The position numbers were made by a program, and so were the translations under genes. 64,000 nucleotides of DNA. It comes from CAKZNE01 sp040222435. Lineage in GTDB: Bacteria > Bacteroidota > Bacteroidia > Flavobacteriales > Schleiferiaceae. Location of the stretch: positions 2,666,001 to 2,730,000 of the forward strand of contig OZ243107.1 in NCBI GenBank assembly GCA_965212245.1. Reading direction: 5' to 3'. Positions within the stretch are counted from its first letter, which is position 1. Each line of letters begins with the position of its first letter. Under the pieces are notes generated by a model. It was not told the DNA's origin, did not search any database, and was given only the letters and a program-made list of their open reading frames with translations. Positions 61,724-64,000 of the stretch are shown here, piece after piece.

Positions 61724-64000
61724 TTCAAATTCTTTGGGTCAATAGTAAAGCCAGATTCCTTGATATATTCCAAAACTCTTTTCCTAGATTCCTCTTCGCT
61801 TTCAAACACTTCAAAATACATACTTCTGAGCTTTGATCTTAAAACTTCCTCTCCGATCAAGTCAATCAACGCCAAATATTCTTGGGGCTCGAGAGGTTTG
61901 TATTTATCTTTTAACTTCTTCATTTGCTCCTCAGGCTTTTCAAATTCTTCTGGATTTTTTTCAATCTTCTTAAAGATGAGGAAGGCCACAATCTCATCTA
62001 TTATATTTTGGGCATACTTACCCATAAAGCCATTTTCCATGAAAAATTCATGAGCGAGTAAATCATGAACATTAGCTCCGAAAGTTTGATATGCCTTGCG
62101 TTGGGATGTTTTACCACCTTCCAGCATTAAGGTGTTTTTAAGGGGGATGTCTGAAAGGATAAAAGGAGAGTGGGTGACAAAAAGAAAGTTGAGTCCGGTA
62201 ATTTCGTTTAATGTCATACTCCCAATTCGCTTAATTAGGTCATGTATAAAAGTTCGTTGCATATCGGGGTGGAAGTATAATTCTACTTCATCAAAGATGA
62301 TGTTGGCGTAAGTGTACTTCTTTACATTTTCAGTTTGTTCAACTGAATTAATGTTATTGAGATGATAAACCACACTATTAATTGCGAAGATCTTTTGTTT
62401 TTCTCCGGAACTGAGATCTTTAAAATTACTGCCATTGCTAAATTCAATGCTGGTTGAGAAGATAGCTGGTGGAATTAACTCCACAGTTAAAATTTCCTCT
62501 TTAGAATTCTTTACTTCTTTACGAGATACTTCCTGTTGCACCTTATTAATTTCCTGACTCAACTCAATTATGTCCAGACTCTGTTCTTTCCTGGTTTCTC
62601 TTATCTTCAGATGCCCGAAGCGTAAATAGTTGATAGCTTGTTTTACCTTATAGGTAATGTGACTGTTGGTACCGTATAATGTAAAAACATATTCTTCCAA
62701 ATTCTCAAAATCTTCAAAAACACCATCATTGTCCTTTTTTATGTAATCCCTATAGTCTACATAAGAATAACCAATGCCAATGAGCTTTAAAAAAATGTAT
62801 TCTTTAATTAATTGGGCATATGGAAGGCCTGATTTCATTTCAAACCCCAGGTAGCCAAATATCTTCTTGATTAACTGGGGAATGTATCTTCCGTCCGGTG
62901 TAGATTTTTTAAATTCTCCCCATTTCTCTTCCAGCTTTTTATGGTCAAAAATCAGGATTAGTTTCTGCGGAATTTTATTCTCTGCTATTTCGGGAACTAT
63001 ATTGGCCTGTAAATTCAGTTCGGGCTCCAATACATTGGCCAGTAATCTTTGATGGGCCAATTGCTCTTCCCGGTTTACATCAATTATACCTTCTTTTCTC
63101 CTGGGATTAAAAGCAACAGGTATCTGGTAAGCGTCATTTTTATAAAAGAGTTGATAAATCCAGTTTCCTAAAATGTTTGAATTCAATCCGTATAACGAAT
63201 AATTCACTACAATGGAATAACAAAAGGAGCGAAGTATTCTTTGGTTATCAATCGTATATGGAGACTGGAACTTATTATTATCAAAACGGTATTGATATAC
63301 CTTAATATGCTCGTCAATCGTCAGTTTATACAAATGATCGGAAAGGATATACAGATCGAGATATATCTCTTCATCCTCCAGCTTCCTGGATTCATCTGTG
63401 TCCAGAAGCTCTTTGGAAAGTTTATTGATACCCAGGAAAAGAAGTTCAGTTATGGCGCTTTTACCGGAACCATTCTTTCCTACAATAGCAGATACGGATA
63501 TTTTCAGATTATCCTGATTGTATAAATGTTCTCCAACATGGGGTGTGTAGGTAATAACATCATCCGTTTCATTGATCTGATAGGCCTGGTAAAAATAAAA
63601 TAGTTCATCCTTGAGGTTCTTGCTGTGCAATTGTTTGGCGTTATTTTTTAGGCGCGGACGAATAGCTACCAGTTTAAAATTCTGATTAAGATTGCTCGCC
63701 ACCTCATCCCTTGAAGTATCAAGGTATTGGCTCATGACATCCCTGTAATCAATCGACTCCCCTTTTTTTGTTACTTCATAGGCCAGGGATACCATGTCTC
63801 TTATAAGATCAGATCTTTTGTTTCTTGCCTTATCACATAACTCTTTGTAAATTTTGTAGGAAGTTGGAATTTCCCCAATAACACCGGCTCTTATCAGTAA
63901 TTCTACGGTATTCTTATCTAAGGGAAGAAAGGTTTTTGAATTGACCCAGAAGAGAAATATGGTGAAAGAACTGATATTTATTCCATACCAGTTCCTGAAA
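61720..64000 (-). CDS. PtuA-like SMC/OLD-type AAA ATPase (5' end outside window)
   Basis: The open frame runs on past ATG 63795 to the window edge, so at least 759 residues are encoded and the true start lies outside. The outside-of-ATG part reads FLFWVNSKTFLPLDKNTVEL and IPTSYKIYKELCDK, not recognised. The ATPase has Walker A IVGKNGSGKS (105-113 from that ATG), signature DLSSGEKQKIFAI, Walker B NIIFDEVELYFHP and an H-switch FVTHSPFILSD. This is the layout of ABC-type ATPases in Septu, OLD and retron-effector systems. Pairing with an HNH nuclease points to Septu. Its size is above the usual PtuA because of the N-terminal extension. Confidence 0.8.
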   Translation of the reverse strand, partial: FRNWYGINISSFTIFLFWVNSKTFLPLDKNTVELLIRAGVIGEIPTSYKIYKELCDKARNKRSDLIRDMVSLAYEVTKKGESIDYRDVMSQYLDTSRDEVASNLNQNFKLVAIRPRLKNNAKQLHSKNLKDELFYFYQAYQINETDDVITYTPHVGEHLYNQDNLKISVSAIVGKNGSGKSAITELLFLGINKLSKELLDTDESRKLEDEEIYLDLYILSDHLYKLTIDEHIKVYQYRFDNNKFQSPYTIDNQRILRSFCYSIVVNYSLYGLNSNILGNWIYQLFYKNDAYQIPVAFNPRRKEGIIDVNREEQLAHQRLLANVLEPELNLQANIVPEIAENKIPQKLILIFDHKKLEEKWGEFKKSTPDGRYIPQLIKKIFGYLGFEMKSGLPYAQLIKEYIFLKLIGIGYSYVDYRDYIKKDNDGVFEDFENLEEYVFTLYGTNSHITYKVKQAINYLRFGHLKIRETRKEQSLDIIELSQEINKVQQEVSRKEVKNSKEEILTVELIPPAIFSTSIEFSNGSNFKDLSSGEKQKIFAINSVVYHLNNINSVEQTENVKKYTYANIIFDEVELYFHPDMQRTFIHDLIKRIGSMTLNEITGLNFLFVTHSPFILSDIPLKNTLMLEGGKTSQRKAYQTFGANVHDLLAHEFFMENGFMGKYAQNIIDEIVAFLIFKKIEKNPEEFEKPEEQMKKLKDKYKPLEPQEYLALIDLIGEEVLRSKLRSMYFEVFESEEESRKRVLEYIKESGFTIDPKNLK

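Noticed and set aside
1..64000. CRISPR arrays, rRNA, tRNA or complete insertion sequences
   Set aside because: No regularly spaced direct repeats, no rRNA-like segments, no tRNA arms and no transposase were recognised by reading. A covariance-model search would be needed for confirmation.

Overview
The window looks like chromosomal DNA from a free-living, probably marine, member of the Bacteroidota (Flavobacteriales or a relative). The evidence is a T9SS type-B (gliding-motility) C-terminal domain at 20385-22577, a class II HMG-CoA reductase, a carotenoid cluster, a promoter with the Bacteroidota TTTG-N19-TAnnTTTG architecture, and tightly packed genes without obvious Shine-Dalgarno sites. 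No rRNA, tRNA, CRISPR array or complete insertion sequence was recognised.

Layout. 1-7945: the start of a secreted trypsin-like protease, a receiver protein, a ThiF-nitroreductase fusion of the Rv1355c type with a GNAT-like partner, and a three-gene overlapping sensory operon (7TM histidine kinase, receiver-kinase hybrid, receiver). 7924-9507: release factor 3. 9554-16649: an apparent light-response locus with a CarH-like B12-binding MerR regulator, an ECF sigma factor behind a good promoter, crtI, crtB, idi, a pterin synthase-like gene, an unusual SDR and a photolyase. 16646-20388: manC-like, adk, obg, PAP2 phosphatase and crcB. 20385-32647: a PKD/T9SS surface protein, mevalonate-pathway genes (GHMP kinase, HMG-CoA reductase), small membrane and secreted proteins, a sulfotransferase-like/class IV aminotransferase pair, a four-gene operon with a possibly split 7TM sensor kinase, and a probable outer-membrane protein.

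32663-43149 is accessory. A patatin phospholipase is followed by a compact five-gene operon: TIR protein, large protein with a possible degenerate STAND-like core, tandem SPFH-repeat protein, a ZorA-like MotA/ExbB channel with a long coiled-coil tail, and a ZorB-like OmpA protein. The TIR protein and its neighbour share a 19-residue motif (one copy and two copies, ungapped), arranged like bacterial amyloid signalling motifs that couple effectors to NLR-type receptors. This is the best candidate in the window for an undescribed conflict or defence system. A truncated NrtR pseudogene abuts its 3' end.

43462-54948 is a nine-gene minus-strand run: an SsuABC/NrtABC-like ABC importer, then a large noncanonical histidine kinase, a lone DHp-like protein, a sigma54-type response regulator, a membrane protein with an embedded receiver-like domain, and two unknowns. 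Stacked dyads precede it. 55828-64000 is a second defence-type segment: a Septu-like SMC-type ATPase and HNH nuclease, followed by a RecQ/UvrD double helicase broken by a one-base frameshift in an A-run; its GC content is visibly higher than that of its neighbours.
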